DNA from: Paracidovorax konjaci
Lineage (GTDB): Bacteria; Pseudomonadota; Gammaproteobacteria; Burkholderiales; Burkholderiaceae_C
Reading direction: 5' to 3'
NCBI RefSeq assembly: GCF_900112675.1
Contig: NZ_FOMQ01000010.1
Coordinates: 62,001-126,000, forward strand
Length of the DNA stretch: 64,000 nt
Shown here: positions 19,637 to 31,782 of the stretch, piece by piece
Layout: the number at the start of each line of letters is the position of its first letter
Numbering within the stretch: position 1 is the first letter of the stretch
The notes under the pieces: generated by a model
Seen by the model: only the letters and a program-made list of their open reading frames with translations
Database searches by the model: none
What the model was told of the DNA's origin: nothing
Position numbers and translations under genes: made by a program

Positions 19637-19649
19637 GAGGGGTCGTTCC

Positions 19650-20879
19650 ATGAGTTCCGAATCGAACCGCAGCAGCCTGCCAGCAGGGCTGCATCCCGAC
19701 ACGCTGGCCGTACGGGAGTCCATTGCGCGCAGCCAGTACGGCGAACACTCCGAGGCGCTCTACCTCAGCAGCAGTTTCGTGCAACCCGATGCGCAGACGG
19801 CCGCGCTGCGCTTCGCTGGCGAGGAAGAGGGCTACACCTACACCCGCACCGGCAATCCCACCGTGACGGCGTTCGAGCGCCGCCTCGCGGCCATGGAGGG
19901 CACCGAGACCGCCATCGGTACCGCGACGGGCATGTCCGCCATCCTGCTGATGTGCCTGGCCCTGCTCAAGACCGGCGACCATGTCGTCTGCTCGCAGTCG
20001 ATGTTCGGATCGACCATCAAGCTGATCGGCGGAGAGCTGTCGCGGTTCGGTGTGCAGACCACCTTCGTGCCGCAGGCGGATGCCGCCGCATGGAAAGCCG
20101 CGCTGCGGCCCGAAACCCGCCTTCTTTTTGCCGAGACGCCCACCAACCCGCTCACCGACCTGTGCGACATCGCTGCGCTGTCGGCGATCGCGCGGGAGGC
20201 CGGCGTGCTGCTGGCCGTGGACAACTGCTTCGCGTCGCCGGCACTGCAGCAGCCTGCGAAGCTGGGCGCGGATCTGGTCATCCATTCGGGCACCAAGTTC
20301 CTCGATGGGCAGGGGCGTGTGATGGCAGGCGCCGTGTGCGGCCCGCGGTCGCTCATCGACGAGAAGCTCGGTCCGATGATCCGCAGCGCGGGAATGAACC
20401 TTTCGCCCTTCAACGCCTGGGTGGTGCTCAAGGGGCTGGAAACGCTCTCGATCCGCGTGCGGGCACAGGCCGACAACGCGCTGCGCCTGGCCACCTGGCT
20501 GGAAACGCATCCGGCCGTGGGCCGGGTGTACTACCCTGGCCTTGCCTCCCATCCGCAGCACGCGCTGGCGATGCGCCAGCAGTCGGGTCTCGGCGGCGCG
20601 GTGCTCTCCTTCGACGTGAAGACCCAAGGCGATGCCGCGCAGGCGCGCCTGCGCGCCTTCCACGTGATCGACAGCACGCAGGTATGCAGCATCACGGCCA
20701 ACCTGGGCGACGTGAAGACGACCATCACCCATCCCGCGAGCACCTCGCATGGACGGCTCAGCGAAGCCCAGCGCCAGGCCGCGGGCATCGGGCAGGGCCT
20801 GATCCGCGTGGCCGTGGGCCTGGAACACATCGACGACTTGAAGGCCGACCTTGCGCGCGGCCTGGATACCTTGCAATGA
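19650..20879 (+). CDS. metZ: O-succinylhomoserine sulfhydrylase
   Basis: A 409-residue Cys/Met-metabolism PLP enzyme. The PLP lysine is Lys216 in [12 protein letters not shown]; the N-terminal [21 protein letters not shown] and [13 protein letters not shown] blocks fix the MetZ/MetY group. In beta- and gammaproteobacteria this purF neighbour is usually MetZ, which makes homocysteine from O-succinylhomoserine and sulfide. Its stop overlaps the gltX start (ATGA), so the three genes likely form one operon. Confidence 0.93.
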   Translation: MSSESNRSSLPAGLHPDTLAVRESIARSQYGEHSEALYLSSSFVQPDAQTAALRFAGEEEGYTYTRTGNPTVTAFERRLAAMEGTETAIGTATGMSAILLMCLALLKTGDHVVCSQSMFGSTIKLIGGELSRFGVQTTFVPQADAAAWKAALRPETRLLFAETPTNPLTDLCDIAALSAIAREAGVLLAVDNCFASPALQQPAKLGADLVIHSGTKFLDGQGRVMAGAVCGPRSLIDEKLGPMIRSAGMNLSPFNAWVVLKGLETLSIRVRAQADNALRLATWLETHPAVGRVYYPGLASHPQHALAMRQQSGLGGAVLSFDVKTQGDAAQARLRAFHVIDSTQVCSITANLGDVKTTITHPASTSHGRLSEAQRQAAGIGQGLIRVAVGLEHIDDLKADLARGLDTLQ

Positions 20880-22312
20880 GCCAAAGCCCTTCTTCCGCAG
20901 CTTCCGCTGGCGGCACGCAACGCGTGCGCACCCGTTTCGCTCCGTCGCCCACGGGCTTCATCCACCTGGGCAACATCCGGTCTGCTCTCTATCCCTGGGC
21001 GTTCGCCCGCGCCACGGGCGGGGATTTCATCCTGCGCATCGAAGACACCGATGTAGAGCGATCGAGCCAGGCGGCCGTCGATGTGATTCTCGAAGGCATG
21101 CAGTGGTTGGGAATGCAGCCCGATGAGGGCCCGTTCTACCAGATGCAGCGCATGGATCGCTACAAGGAAGTGCTGGCCCAGATGCAGGCGCAGGGCCTCG
21201 TGTACCCGTGCTACATGAGCGTGCAGGAGCTCGATGCCCTGCGCGAGCGCCAGATGCAGGCAAAGGAAAAGCCGCGCTACGACGGCACGTGGCGGCCGGA
21301 ACCCGGCAAGACGCTGCCGGCGATTCCCGCGGGCGTGCAGCCGGTCCTGCGTTTCTGCAACCCCATCGGCGGATCGGTCGTGTGGGAGGACAAGGTCAAA
21401 GGCCGCATCGAGATCCGCAACGAAGAGCTGGACGATCTGGTGATCGCGCGTCCCGATGGCACGCCTACCTACAACTTCTGCGTGGTGGTGGACGATATCG
21501 ACATGGCGATCACGCATGTGATCCGCGGCGATGACCACGTGAACAACACGCCGCGGCAGATCAACATCTTTCGCGCTTTGGGCAAGGAGCCGCCCGTGTA
21601 CGCCCACCTGCCGACCGTGCTCAACGAGCAGGGCGAGAAGATGAGCAAGCGCAATGGCGCCAAGGCCGTGACGCAGTACCGTGAGGAAGGCTATCTGGCG
21701 GAAGCCATGGTGAACTATCTTGCCCGCCTGGGATGGAGCCATGGCGACGACGAGATCTTCTCGCGCGAGCAGTTCCTGGGATGGTTCGATCTCGACCATC
21801 TCGGGCGCAGCGCCGCGCAGTTCGACGAAGCCAAGCTGCGCTGGGTGAATGCCCAGCACATGAAGGCTTCTTCCGATGAGCGGCTGGCGGAGTTGATCGC
21901 TCTTCGCTTGCTGGCGCGTGGGATCGCGGAGGCGGACCTCGCCGATGGACGGCTGCCCCGCATCTGCGCGCTTTTCAAAGACCGTTGCGACACGTTGGTG
22001 TCGCTGTGCGACTGGGCTTTCGTTTTCTATGGCGATGTGGTGCCCAACGAAGAGGAGCGTGCCAAACACGTGGTGGACGCCGTGAAGCCCGCCATCGGTG
22101 CGCTCTCCGAAGCTTTGGCAGGATGTGCATGGGACAAGGTTTCCATTTCCGCCGCCTTCAAGGAAGTCCTCACCGCCCATGGCCTCAAGATGCCGCAACT
22201 GGCCATGCCCGTTCGCGTGTTGACCGTGGGCACTGCGCATACTCCCTCGGTCGATGCCGTACTTGAATTGCTGGGGCGTGAAAAAATTGCCGCCAGATTG
22301 CGAAACGCATAA
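20876..22312 (+). CDS. gltX: Glutamyl-tRNA synthetase
   Basis: A 478-residue class I synthetase with the HIGH-type motif HLGN at residues 30-33 (preceded by RFAPSPTGF) and the KMSKR loop at 255-259. The anticodon-binding C-terminal domain follows. The product charges the tRNA-Glu encoded 170 bp downstream. The promoter of the tRNA array appears to lie inside the last codons. Confidence 0.97.
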   Translation: MSQSPSSAASAGGTQRVRTRFAPSPTGFIHLGNIRSALYPWAFARATGGDFILRIEDTDVERSSQAAVDVILEGMQWLGMQPDEGPFYQMQRMDRYKEVLAQMQAQGLVYPCYMSVQELDALRERQMQAKEKPRYDGTWRPEPGKTLPAIPAGVQPVLRFCNPIGGSVVWEDKVKGRIEIRNEELDDLVIARPDGTPTYNFCVVVDDIDMAITHVIRGDDHVNNTPRQINIFRALGKEPPVYAHLPTVLNEQGEKMSKRNGAKAVTQYREEGYLAEAMVNYLARLGWSHGDDEIFSREQFLGWFDLDHLGRSAAQFDEAKLRWVNAQHMKASSDERLAELIALRLLARGIAEADLADGRLPRICALFKDRCDTLVSLCDWAFVFYGDVVPNEEERAKHVVDAVKPAIGALSEALAGCAWDKVSISAAFKEVLTAHGLKMPQLAMPVRVLTVGTAHTPSVDAVLELLGREKIAARLRNA

Positions 22313-22327
22313 AAAGCTGTCTATAAT
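22298..22327 (+). promoter_or_regulatory. Promoter of the tRNA-Ala-Glu-Asp array
   Basis: TTGCGA at 22298-22303 and a perfect TATAAT at 22322-22327, with an 18-bp spacer. It overlaps the end of gltX, 50 bp before tRNA-Ala. Confidence 0.7.
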
Positions 22328-22376
22328 TCGAGGCTCAGAAGATGGCGCCGGTAGTTAATACGGGTTCTGTCCAAGT

Positions 22377-22452
<76 letters not shown>

Positions 22453-22485
22453 CTGAGAGTTAGCCAATCGTTGGTTCCAGGTTTT

Positions 22486-22561
22486 GACCCTATCGTCTAG
22501 AGGCCTAGGACATCACCCTTTCACGGTGAGTACCGGGGTTCGAATCCCCGTAGGGTCGCCA
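22486..22561 (+). tRNA. tRNA-Glu (anticodon TTC)
   Basis: A 76-nt cloverleaf: acceptor GACCCTA with TAGGGTC, anticodon loop CTTTCAC giving TTC, CCA encoded. Confidence 0.98.
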
Positions 22562-22611
22562 AGTTTGTAGCACTTGGTTTGCACGGATGTGCAAGCAAAC
22601 GCTGCCTGCCA

Positions 22612-22688
22612 GGAGTGGTAGTTCAGTTGGTTAGAATACCGGCCTGTCACGCCGGGGGTCGCGGGTTCGAGTCCCGTCCACTCCGCCA
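22612..22688 (+). tRNA. tRNA-Asp (anticodon GTC)
   Basis: A 77-nt cloverleaf: acceptor GGAGTGG with CCACTCC, anticodon arm CCGGC-CTGTCAC-GCCGG, CCA encoded. Confidence 0.98.
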
Positions 22689-22698
22689 GTTAATCGAA

Positions 22699-22769
22699 GC
22701 CTGATTGAAATCAGGCGTCAAAAACATAATCAAAGCCGCAGCGATTCGTCGTTGCGGCTTTTGTTTTTT
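22699..22769 (+). terminator. Tandem hairpins terminating the tRNA array
   Basis: First a GCCTGATT/AATCAGGC hairpin (22699-22716), then AAAGCCGCA...TTGCGGCTTT with a T-rich tail (22732-22769). The second is a good rho-independent terminator. Confidence 0.88.
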
Positions 22770-22787
22770 CCGAACCGTTTTTTCGCC

Positions 22788-22867
22788 GCTGGTGCTGGTG
22801 CTGGTGCTGGTGCTGGTGCTGGTGCTGGTGCTGGTGCTGGTGCTGGTGCTGGTGCTGGTGCTGGTGC
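22788..22867. repeat. (GGTGCT)n hexanucleotide microsatellite
   Basis: About 13 perfect copies of a 6-bp unit, uninterrupted over 80 bp. It lies between the tRNA terminator and the DUF1624 gene. The rest of 22770-23105 has no supported gene. Such tracts change copy number by slippage; any effect on the downstream promoter is inference. Confidence 0.95.
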
Positions 22868-23105
22868 GGGAGGGGACAACGCCCAGTCTTGCTGGCGGCA
22901 CGGGGTCGAGGTTGTTTGCGTAACAGGTGCGCATTTCAGGGCGAAAGCTGAAAGGGTTTTGCCGGGGCCTTTTTGGCCAGCAACTGGACGGCACAATCGC
23001 AGGCTTTGCGAAGAGCGATGCGCATACCGTTGCCGCGCATTCGCCTGCCGATCGCGGCGACAGGTTTTTGCCTGCGCATTCGTCCATCCATCCTGCCGTC
23101 CCGCC

Positions 23106-24278
23106 GTGTCTTACGTTTCCTCGCCTGTGCCTGTACCTGCCTCATCGCGCCTGCAATCCATCGATGCGCTGCGGGGGCTGGTGATCCTGTTCATGTTGCT
23201 CGACCATGTGCGGGAGACATTCTTCCTGCACCAGCAGGTGATGGACCCGATGGTGGTTGCCGACACGTCTCCCGCGGTCTTCTTCAGCCGTTTGCTCGCG
23301 CACGTGTGCGCTCCGGTTTTCGTCTTCCTGACCGGGCTGTCCGCTTTCCTCTACGGGTCGCGGCAGACCGATGCAAGGACGGCGGCATCGGTCTTTTTGC
23401 TCAAGCGCGGGCTGTTCCTCGTGCTGCTCGAAGTCACGCTGGTCAATTTAGCCTGGACCTTTCAGTGGCCTCCGCGCGTCATCTATCTGCAGGTGATCTG
23501 GGCGATCGGTCTCAGCATGCTGGCGCTGGCGGCCCTGCTGTGGTTGCCGCGCGGCGTGCTGGCAGCAGTGGGCCTGGCCGTGGTCGCCGGGCACAACCTG
23601 CTGGATGGATGGCACTTTCCCGCCGGGCACGCGCTGCATGTGCCCTGGGCGATTCTCCATGACCGTGGCTGGCTGGGCGAAGAAGGGGTGCTGCGCCTGC
23701 GGACCTCCTATCCGGTCTTGCCCTGGATCGGCGTGATCGCCTTGGGGTATGCCGCAGGGCCCTGGTTCGCCACATCGCAGGATGCGGCAACCCGGCAGCG
23801 GCGGCTGATCGCCTGGGCGCTGGGGCTGCTGGTGCTGTTCGTCGCGGTGCGTTGCCTGAACATCTACGGCGACAAGCCATGGACGGTGGGCGGTACGGCG
23901 CTGCAAACCGCAATGGGCTTTCTCAACGTGACGAAGTACCCGCCTTCGCTGCTGTTCGTGGCACTCACGCTGGGTGTGGGATTGGGGCTTCTCTGGGCCT
24001 TCGAGCGCGTGCCGGCTGCGCGATGGCTGCGCGTTCTGGTGGCCTTCGGCGCCGCGCCGATGTTCTTCTATGTACTGCACCTGTACGTGCTCAAGGCCCT
24101 GTATCTGGGGGCTTTCGCGGTGTGGGGGCCCAACCAGGGGGCGGTTTTCGGCTTCGATGCGATGTGGCAGATCTGGCTCTGCACGGCGTTGCTGGCCGTG
24201 CTGCTCTACCGGCCGGTGCGGGCATTCGGGGCGTTCAAGGCCCGCCGCAAAGACCTGGCCTGGCTGAAGTATCTGTAG
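23106..24278 (+). CDS. DUF1624 / heparan-alpha-glucosaminide N-acetyltransferase-like membrane protein
   Basis: A 390-residue polytopic membrane protein. The N-terminal block RLQSIDALRGLVILFMLLDH (about residues 14-33) is diagnostic for the DUF1624/YeiB-like acyltransferase superfamily, and about 10 hydrophobic segments follow. Members are thought to move acyl groups across the membrane; the substrate here is unknown. GTG 23106 was chosen because it puts the motif near the N-terminus; the open frame runs further upstream through the microsatellite as a Gly-Ala repeat, which is unlikely to be coding. Confidence 0.85.
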   Translation: MSYVSSPVPVPASSRLQSIDALRGLVILFMLLDHVRETFFLHQQVMDPMVVADTSPAVFFSRLLAHVCAPVFVFLTGLSAFLYGSRQTDARTAASVFLLKRGLFLVLLEVTLVNLAWTFQWPPRVIYLQVIWAIGLSMLALAALLWLPRGVLAAVGLAVVAGHNLLDGWHFPAGHALHVPWAILHDRGWLGEEGVLRLRTSYPVLPWIGVIALGYAAGPWFATSQDAATRQRRLIAWALGLLVLFVAVRCLNIYGDKPWTVGGTALQTAMGFLNVTKYPPSLLFVALTLGVGLGLLWAFERVPAARWLRVLVAFGAAPMFFYVLHLYVLKALYLGAFAVWGPNQGAVFGFDAMWQIWLCTALLAVLLYRPVRAFGAFKARRKDLAWLKYL

Positions 24279-24346
24279 TAGCGCCGCTGTCGGCCGCCAC
24301 ACGCCGCAGGCCTGCGGAGGACTCCCTGACTGGCGACAATGCGGTG

Positions 24347-25567
24347 ATGTCTTCTTCGCCTTTTCTGCGCATGGCCCTGGTTCTGGGCCTGCTTTCGGCC
24401 ATCGGGCCTTTCGCCATCGACATGTACCTGCCCGCGCTGCCGGAAATCGGGCGTGGCCTGGATGCCCCGGTGGGTGCCGTGCAATGGAGCCTGACGGCCT
24501 TCTTCCTGTCGCTCGGTGCAGGCCAGTTGCTCTACGGCCCAGTGTCCGACATGGCGGGGCGCAAGCCTCCGCTGTATTTCGGCCTGGGGCTTTTCACGGT
24601 GGCCAGCATCGGCTGCGCGCTGGCGACCAGCATCGAAGCCTTGCTGGTGCTGCGCTTCCTGCAGGGCCTGGGGGCCGCGGCGGGCATGGTGGTGCCGCGC
24701 GCGGTGGTGCGTGACCTGCACACCGGCCCCGAGGCCGCCCGGCTGATGTCGCTGCTCATGCTGGTGTTCAGCGTGTCGCCTTTGCTCGCGCCACTGGCCG
24801 GCAGCGGGGTGATCGCCGTCGCGGGCTGGCGCGGCGTTTTCTGGGCGGTGGCGGTGGCTGCGGTGGCCGGCCTGTTGCTGGTGCGATCTGCCCTGCAGGA
24901 AACCCGGCCCGCGTCCGACCGGGCAGGCAGCAATCTGGCCGGCGCCTTGCGCGGCTATGCGCAACTGCTGCGCGATCCGCATTACATGGGCCTGGTGTTC
25001 ATCGGCGGCTGCGCGATGGCGGGCTTCTTCGTCTACCTCGCCGGTTCGCCGTTCGTGCTGATCAACCACTACGGGCTCACGCCGCTGCAGTACAGCCTGG
25101 CGTTCTCCTTCAACGCGGCCGCGTTCTTCGCGATGGCGCAGTTCAACGGCATGCTGAGCGCGCGCTATGGACTCGTGCCGCTGGTGAAGGTGGCCGCCAC
25201 GGCGTCGGGGCTGGTGATGGCCGCGATGCTCACGTACTACCTGCTGGGCGGCGACCGGCTGGCCGTGCTGATCGCACTGTATTTCGTGGCCAGCGCCCTG
25301 ATGGGGCTGGTGATTCCCACCACGTCGGTCCTCGCGCTCGAAGACCATGGTGCGATCGCCGGCACGGCCTCCGCACTGATGGGCACGCTGCAGATGCTGA
25401 CGGGCGCCGTGGCGATGGCGCTGGTCGGCATGTTCGCCGATGGCCGGCCGCTGCCCATGGTGGCCGGCATGGCCACGGGGGCCTTTCTGGGTGTGGCGCT
25501 CTGCTGGATCACCCTCGGCCGCGGCGGCCCGGCAGCCTCGGCAGCAGGGCAGGGGGCACGGGGTTGA
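24347..25567 (+). CDS. Bcr/CflA family multidrug efflux MFS transporter
   Basis: A 406-residue, 12-TM major facilitator. The N-terminal IGPFAIDMYLPALPEI segment, the motif-A loop GPVSDMAGRKPPLYFGL (about residues 65-80) and PRAVVRDL in TM4 are Bcr/CflA hallmarks. It is a proton-driven drug exporter in the inner membrane. Its stop overlaps the TTG start of the next MFS gene, so the two exporters are probably co-expressed. Confidence 0.9.
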   Translation: MSSSPFLRMALVLGLLSAIGPFAIDMYLPALPEIGRGLDAPVGAVQWSLTAFFLSLGAGQLLYGPVSDMAGRKPPLYFGLGLFTVASIGCALATSIEALLVLRFLQGLGAAAGMVVPRAVVRDLHTGPEAARLMSLLMLVFSVSPLLAPLAGSGVIAVAGWRGVFWAVAVAAVAGLLLVRSALQETRPASDRAGSNLAGALRGYAQLLRDPHYMGLVFIGGCAMAGFFVYLAGSPFVLINHYGLTPLQYSLAFSFNAAAFFAMAQFNGMLSARYGLVPLVKVAATASGLVMAAMLTYYLLGGDRLAVLIALYFVASALMGLVIPTTSVLALEDHGAIAGTASALMGTLQMLTGAVAMALVGMFADGRPLPMVAGMATGAFLGVALCWITLGRGGPAASAAGQGARG

Positions 25568-27066
25568 GGCGCGACGCCGCCCCGCCCCCCGGCGCCCCGG
25601 CTCCGGCCGCCGCTGCCAGCGCCGGCGTTCCTGCCGGCGTGCCGGACGGGCTCGAACCGCCCGCCCGCGCGCGGGCCATGCTGGTGATCATCCTGGGCAT
25701 CGCGGTCGCGGTGCTGGATGGCAGCATCGTCAACCTCGCCCTGCCCGCCATCGCGCGCGAGTTGAATGCCGGCGCGCCGCAGGCCATCTGGGTGGTGAAC
25801 GCCTACCAGATCGCCACGCTCGGCATGCTGCTGCCGCTGGCGGCGCTGGGTGAGCGCATCGGGTATCGGCGCGTCTACCTCATCGGCATGCTGCTGTTCG
25901 CCGTGTCGTCCATCGGCGCGATGCTCGCCTCGTCGCTCACCACGCTCATCGCGGCGCGTGCCGTGCAGGGCCTGGGGGCAGCCGGGATCATGAGCGTGAA
26001 CGCGGCACTGGTGCGGCTGACCTATCCGCGGGCCCGCCTGGGCCAGGGGCTGGCCATCAACTCTCTGGTGGTGGCGGCCTCGTCGGTGGCCGGGCCGTCG
26101 GTGGCCGCGGCCATCCTGTCGGTGTCGTCGTGGCCGATGCTGTTCGCCATCAACCTGCCGCTGGGGCTGGTGACGCTCTGGCTCGGTCGCCGCGCGTTGC
26201 CGTTCAACCCGCAGCGGCCGGCGGGCAGTGCCCCCGGTGCCGGCGCGGCGCGGTTCTCGGTGCTGGACGTGGCGCTGAACGTGCTGATGTTCGCGCTGGT
26301 GTTCATCGGGGGCGACCAATTGGGCGTGCGCGCCGAGGCGGGCGGCTCGCCGCTCGCCGGCGCGGCGATGCTGCTGGCGGGCGTGGCGGTGGGTGTGGTC
26401 TACCTGCGCCGGCAGATCGCGCTCGAACGGCGCCACGCCACACCGCTTTTCCCCGTGGACCTGATGCGCATCCCGGTGTTCGCGCTGTCGATGGGGGCTT
26501 CGGTGGCGGCGTTCTGCGCGCAGATGCTGGCATTCCTTTCGCTGCCGTTCCTGTTGCTGGAGGCGCACGGGCGCTCGCATGTGGAGGCCGGGTTGCTGAT
26601 CACGCCGTGGCCGCTGGCCATCGTGGCGGTCGCGCCCCTGGCCGGCCGGCTGATCGGGCGCGTGCCGGACGGCGTGCTGGGCGGCATCGGCATGGCGGTG
26701 CTGGCGGCGGGGCTCGCCGCGCTGGCCACCCTGCCGGCCGATCCGGGCGCGCTGGGCGTCGTCTGGCGGATGGCGCTGTGCGGTGCCGGGTTCGCGCTGT
26801 TCCAGTCGCCCAACAACCACACCATCGTGACCTCGGCGCCGCTGCAGCGCTCGGGCGCGGCCGGCGGCATGCTGAGCACGGCGCGCCTGACCGGCCAGAC
26901 GCTGGGCGCGGTGCTGCTGGCCGTGATCTTCGCGGTGTGGGGCACCCACGGCGGCCGTGCGGAAACCGTGGCGCTGTGGCTTGCTGCGGGCTGCGCGGTG
27001 CTGGCGGGCGTGTGCAGCGTGCTGCGCCTGCGCCCTGCCGGCATGCCACGCATGGATGGGCATTGA
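25564..27066 (+). CDS. DHA2-family (14-TM) MFS transporter
   Basis: A 500-residue transporter with an Ala/Pro-rich cytoplasmic N-terminus (about 35 residues), LDGSIVNLALPAIA in TM1, motif A GERIGYRRVYLIG (about residues 97-109) and GLGAAGIMSVNAALVR in TM4, as in EmrB/QacA-type drug:proton antiporters. The TTG start is inferred from the 4-bp overlap with the preceding gene; an internal ATG (Met39) is the alternative. It ends 55 bp before a convergent DUF72 gene, with a dispersed repeat between. Confidence 0.9.
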   Translation: MRRDAAPPPGAPAPAAAASAGVPAGVPDGLEPPARARAMLVIILGIAVAVLDGSIVNLALPAIARELNAGAPQAIWVVNAYQIATLGMLLPLAALGERIGYRRVYLIGMLLFAVSSIGAMLASSLTTLIAARAVQGLGAAGIMSVNAALVRLTYPRARLGQGLAINSLVVAASSVAGPSVAAAILSVSSWPMLFAINLPLGLVTLWLGRRALPFNPQRPAGSAPGAGAARFSVLDVALNVLMFALVFIGGDQLGVRAEAGGSPLAGAAMLLAGVAVGVVYLRRQIALERRHATPLFPVDLMRIPVFALSMGASVAAFCAQMLAFLSLPFLLLEAHGRSHVEAGLLITPWPLAIVAVAPLAGRLIGRVPDGVLGGIGMAVLAAGLAALATLPADPGALGVVWRMALCGAGFALFQSPNNHTIVTSAPLQRSGAAGGMLSTARLTGQTLGAVLLAVIFAVWGTHGGRAETVALWLAAGCAVLAGVCSVLRLRPAGMPRMDGH

Positions 27067-27085
27067 ATGGCCCCCATGCCGCCGG

Positions 27086-27121
27086 ATCCATTCAATAGTT
27101 CGCTATTAAAAATATAGCAAA
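27086..27121. repeat. Dispersed hairpin-plus-tail repeat, copy 3
   Basis: CATTCAATAGTTCGCTAT, a short AT spacer and ATAGCAAA: the reverse complement of the copy-1 pattern. It fills the gap between two convergent stops and may work as a bidirectional terminator. Confidence 0.75.
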
Positions 27122-28258
27122 TCAGTCTGCCGACGGTGAGGGCGGCGGAGCGCGCAGCGCCGCCACCTGCGTGGCCAGGGCCCGTATCGTGAGGGGCGCG
27201 CAACCCTCCGCGTGGTTGCTGATCGCCACGAAGGCGTTCTGCCCGGCGCCGGTGATGCCGGATAGGGCGCGGGCCAGCACGGCCTGCACCTCCGGCGCGG
27301 GGTGGACGATGCGGTCGAACGGGCTGTAGAGCGCTTCGGCATCTTCGTAGCCGTAGGCGCCATGCACGGGGTTGAGGTTCCAGCGGCACACCAGCGGGCC
27401 GGGCCACAGGCGCCGCAGCAGCCGCAGTTGCTCTTCGAGCGGCGGCATCTTGGCGTGCAGGCCCAGGCAGTAGGTCGCACCGGCCGAACGCAGGGCATCC
27501 GCGAACAGCGGCTCGTACTCCGGCCACAGCCATTGCGGATCGCGCACCTCCACGGCCAGCACGCCGTCTGGCGCGGCAGGCGCGAGCGCCGGCATGGCGC
27601 GCAGCAGGGCGCCGAGGCGCTCGATGGTGGCTTCGAGGCGGTCCAGCTGCGCGAGCGGCAGGGGGCTCAGCTGGAACACCAGCGCCCCGACCTTCGCCCC
27701 CAGGCCCTCCAGAGCGGGCGCCACGAACTCCTGCAGCGCTAGCGCAGCGTCCAGGAAGGCCGGGTTGGGCGCGCGCCCCCGGCCGTCCTCGGCGCGCACG
27801 AGCGCATCGGTCACGAGGCTGGGCGCCTTCACGATGAAGCGGAAGTCCTCCGGCACCTGGGCCGCATAGCCTGCGTACTGGCTCACCGTGAGCGGGCGGT
27901 AGAACCCCCGGTCGATGCTCACGGTACGCATCAGCGGATGCTGCGCATAGGCGGCCAGGCCCTGCCGTGCGAGCGTGGACTCGGAATGGTCTCCTTCCCA
28001 GACGAGGCCTTTCCAGCCGGGATAGCTCCAGGAAGAGCCGCCGAGCCGCAGTGTGGGCGGCAGCGCTGCGGCGAGGGCGAGCAGGTCGCCATCGGGTGCC
28101 ACAGGCCGGACGCCGCCGGTGCCGCGCCGCGCCGGTGCGGCGGAGGGCTTCGCGTGCGAGAGAGCCGGGTCCGCAGCCGGACCTGGCGGCGGGGACGGCG
28201 GTGGAGGAGGGGGCGGAAGGTCGTCGCCGAAGAGAGATTCTTGCATCGGAGCGGCCAT
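27122..28258 (-). CDS. DUF72 domain-containing protein
   Basis: A 378-residue protein. After a disordered Pro-rich N-terminus (about residues 10-45) comes the DUF72 TIM-barrel, opening LRLGGSSWSYPGWKGL and containing FIVKAPSLVTD, FQLSP, AVEVRDPQWL and a CRWNLNPVHGAYGYEDA segment. DUF72 is widespread but its reaction is not established. The start at 28258 was taken; MQESLF at 28246 is equally possible. Divergent from tex. Confidence 0.87.
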   Translation of the reverse strand: MAAPMQESLFGDDLPPPPPPPSPPPGPAADPALSHAKPSAAPARRGTGGVRPVAPDGDLLALAAALPPTLRLGGSSWSYPGWKGLVWEGDHSESTLARQGLAAYAQHPLMRTVSIDRGFYRPLTVSQYAGYAAQVPEDFRFIVKAPSLVTDALVRAEDGRGRAPNPAFLDAALALQEFVAPALEGLGAKVGALVFQLSPLPLAQLDRLEATIERLGALLRAMPALAPAAPDGVLAVEVRDPQWLWPEYEPLFADALRSAGATYCLGLHAKMPPLEEQLRLLRRLWPGPLVCRWNLNPVHGAYGYEDAEALYSPFDRIVHPAPEVQAVLARALSGITGAGQNAFVAISNHAEGCAPLTIRALATQVAALRAPPPSPSAD

Positions 28259-28432
28259 GCTCGGGCTGGGTGCGGAGGCCCGGATTTTCGGACCCCTGGC
28301 TTGGCGGTTGCCTGGCCACAATGTCACGAATTGTTGGCCCCCAAAGGACCGTGCCTCCGCGCTCGCCGCGGCCTTCCGCGCCGCTATGGCACACTCGCCC
28401 GCTTCGTTTTTCGGCGTTCTTTCGCAAGGGAT

Positions 28433-30799
<2,367 letters not shown>

Positions 30800-30848
30800 A
30801 AGGCGTTGCGGGCATGGATAATGGGCCGGTCCCCGCCCGCCCCACGCC

Positions 30849-31676
30849 ATGGAACTCAACGCCCTGCTGGAAATCCCCGTGGCGCTGCCGAGCCATCCGC
30901 GCGCGGTGGCGCTGCTGATGGCCGAACTCGCGCACGTCGAGCCCAGCCTGCGCCGCCTCACGCAGATCTTCTGCACCGACCCCGCCCTGGCGGCGCGCCT
31001 GCTGGAACTGGCCAACACCCCCGCCTTCCAAGCCGCGCGCGCGATCTGCGGCGTGCCCGAGGCCCTGGCGCTGGTGGGCGTGCCGCAACTGCAGACGCTG
31101 GTCGGTTCGGCGGCGCTGGGCACCACCTCGCGCTCGGTGCCGGGCGTGAACCTGCAGCAGTTCTGGCGTTACAGCCTGCACACGGCCAAGATGGCGCGCT
31201 CGCTGGCGGGCATCGTGCGGCACAACCCGCTGGCGGCCTACACGGCCGGCCTGCTGCACGGCCTGGGCGAGTTGCTGATCCACCTGGGCCACCCCGAGCG
31301 GCTGGTGTCGATCGACTCGCTGGTGGGCCTGTTTGACCCGCGCCGCGCGGCGCTGGAGCAGCGCCTGCTCGGCTACGGTTTCGGCGAGGTGAGCGCGGCC
31401 ATGGCGCGGCGCTGGCAATTGCCGCAGGTGGTGGTCGATGCGCTGCAGTACCAGCACGCGCCGTTCGACAACAGCGTCTACGAGCCCCTGGCGGGCGTCC
31501 TGCACCTCGCCGCCTGGCGGGCCTGGGCGCGCGAGGCCGGATGGGGCGACAAGGAACTGGCCGTGTCGTTCCCCGCGGAAGTCGGGCTGCCGCTGGGCCT
31601 GGACATCGACATGGTGCTGCAGCAGGACTCCATCGACTGGACGGCGCACGCGGACGCGAGCGCCTACATGGTGTGA
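30849..31676 (+). CDS. HDOD domain signalling protein
   Basis: A 275-residue HDOD-domain protein (about residues 10-210), recognisable from LPSHPRAVALLMAEL, NTPAF, LVGVPQLQTLV and YTAGLLHGLGELLI. HDOD is a non-catalytic relative of HD phosphohydrolases used in signalling and motility regulation. It lies 49 bp after tex in the same direction. It is the last core gene before the lower-GC island. Confidence 0.88.
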   Translation: MELNALLEIPVALPSHPRAVALLMAELAHVEPSLRRLTQIFCTDPALAARLLELANTPAFQAARAICGVPEALALVGVPQLQTLVGSAALGTTSRSVPGVNLQQFWRYSLHTAKMARSLAGIVRHNPLAAYTAGLLHGLGELLIHLGHPERLVSIDSLVGLFDPRRAALEQRLLGYGFGEVSAAMARRWQLPQVVVDALQYQHAPFDNSVYEPLAGVLHLAAWRAWAREAGWGDKELAVSFPAEVGLPLGLDIDMVLQQDSIDWTAHADASAYMV

Positions 31677-31761
31677 TGCGCGGGGCGCCTGCCTGGACGG
31701 CGGCATCGCCGACGACCCCCGCACCGGTCCGGTGGCAAGGTTGGTGCTTCGAAAAAAATAG

Positions 31762-31782
31762 CAAACTATTCAATGAATACGG
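31762..31782. repeat. Dispersed repeat, half copy at the island edge
   Basis: ATAGCAAACTATTCAATG is intact but the upstream GCTAT arm is absent. It marks the left edge of the lower-GC segment. Confidence 0.6.

Noticed and set aside
19637-19649. SAM-type riboswitch before metZ
   Set aside because: Only 13 bp separate purF and metZ; there is no room.
22788-22867. Possible CRISPR-like repeat
   Set aside because: The units are 6 bp with no spacers; it is a microsatellite.
22647-23087. Minus-strand open frame through the microsatellite and a tRNA
   Set aside because: It reads a Ser-Thr repeat and ends in tRNA-Asp sequence; low complexity and RNA overlap explain it.
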